From CATOSP01 sp965205385 (lineage in GTDB: Bacteria; Chloroflexota; Dehalococcoidia; Lucifugimonadales; UBA3495), in assembly GCA_965205385.1 (NCBI GenBank), contig CBDBGS010000008.1:1-64000 (forward strand): a stretch of 64,000 bases of DNA, in the 5' to 3' direction. Position 1 is the first letter of the stretch; every line of letters begins with the position of its first letter. A program made the translations under genes and the position numbers. This document shows, piece by piece, positions 63,685-64,000 of this stretch. The notes beneath the pieces were generated by a model that was not told where the DNA came from, searched no databases, and saw only the letters and a list, made by a program, of their open reading frames with translations.

Positions 63685-64000
63685 CTAGGCCGATGCAGGA
63701 GCCGAGCGTCCATAATAGAGGGCCATCGCCCTCCCTGCCGGAATTCGGGACAGGGTTCTGGTGAACCGCGACGGCCCGACTGGAGACCTCCAGTGCCCCG
63801 CGCTCATCAGCGCGATCGCATCGAAGCCGGCCTCGGCCAGGTCCATCGCCATACCCACCAGCGGGGATTCCCCTGAGTAGTGTCCCTTCAGTCCCGCCGC
63901 CTCGGCCGCGTCATGTATCCGGCGGCTGATCTGCGGCTCCGACAGCTGGAACACCAGGTCCCGCGATGTGACGTTGCGGGGCCGGATTGCCATCAGAGCC
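63685..64000 (-). CDS. Tyrosine recombinase/integrase, C-terminal part (5' beyond window)
   Basis: The frame is open to the right edge. The visible end of the catalytic domain has SRRIHDAAEAAGLKG, GMAMDLAEAGFDAIALMSAG, HWRSPVGPSRFTRTLS and the nucleophile Tyr in ALYYGRS. The HxxR box expected as GHSLRVG reads GESPLVG, so both key residues appear changed and the enzyme may be inactive. Phage-type integrases of this class mark ends of integrated elements. Confidence 0.65.
   Translation of the reverse strand, partial: ALMAIRPRNVTSRDLVFQLSEPQISRRIHDAAEAAGLKGHYSGESPLVGMAMDLAEAGFDAIALMSAGHWRSPVGPSRFTRTLSRIPAGRAMALYYGRSAPASA

Overview
The window looks like accessory DNA from an uncultivated, GC-rich Chloroflexota bacterium (Dehalococcoidia/SAR202-like). 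This is an inference from gene content: DUF805 and DUF4328 membrane proteins, secreted proteins with Pro/Thr linkers, GmrSD-type HNH plus excalibur proteins, cache repeats, small serine recombinases and a GMC oxidoreductase. I saw no rRNA, tRNA or CRISPR array and no core housekeeping operon.

Insertion sequences dominate. I see members or relics of IS630 (several lineages), IS701 (three nearly complete copies plus a relic), IS21, IS1380 (one complete, one relic), IS1182 (one complete, one relic), ISAs1, IS3 and IS110. Five or six short non-autonomous elements (MITEs) share the ends of these IS. Many host genes are cut or shifted. The best cases are a DUF2806-like gene split by an IS701 element with a CTAG duplication, and a serine recombinase split by IS701 and IS1182 that share CTAG sites.

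Layout. 1-5.1 kb: a frameshifted receiver-kinase gene, IS630 and IS3 remnants, an Abi/HEPN-like gene with a DUF433/DUF5615 toxin-antitoxin pair, and a clipped Nudix gene. 5.3-7.4 kb: a minus-strand operon around a TIGR04255 protein. 7.8-14.3 kb: DUF805, IS630 relic, IS21, a frameshifted amino-acid ABC ATPase, a MITE, and IS21/IS110/IS1380 relics. 14.3-19.4 kb: DUF4328, a CAP-domain surface protein and two extracellular HNH nuclease genes (one broken). 19.6-24.3 kb: split DUF2806-like gene, HsdR_N-like nuclease, MITEs and a DinB stub. 24.5-27.7 kb: collagen/cache surface protein, then an overlapping recombinase-HEPN-small-protein operon. 27.7-32.5 kb: MITE, IS relics, a histidine kinase-response regulator remnant and small operons. 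32.9-34.5 kb: intact GMC oxidoreductase.

34.8-51.4 kb holds genes typical of a plasmid or integrative element, interrupted by IS: a Cas4/RecB-like nuclease, a phospholipase D-like protein, a ParB-methyltransferase fusion, a three-gene operon (coiled-coil membrane protein, small protein, P-loop GTPase), a D5-like primase-helicase and a NERD-like nuclease. 51.4-62.3 kb: an intact IS630 copy, a HEPN-like gene, and a nested array of IS630, IS1380, a MITE, IS630, IS701 and IS1182. The end holds a methyltransferase and the edge of a tyrosine recombinase.

Three points stand out. Several transposases from different families seem to need ribosomal frameshifting at A-rich sites, twice at the textbook A AAA AAG in the correct phase. 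MITEs and their parent IS occur together. Several short overlapping operons look like conflict or defence modules. Many other frameshifts fall at homopolymers, so assembly error must be kept in mind.
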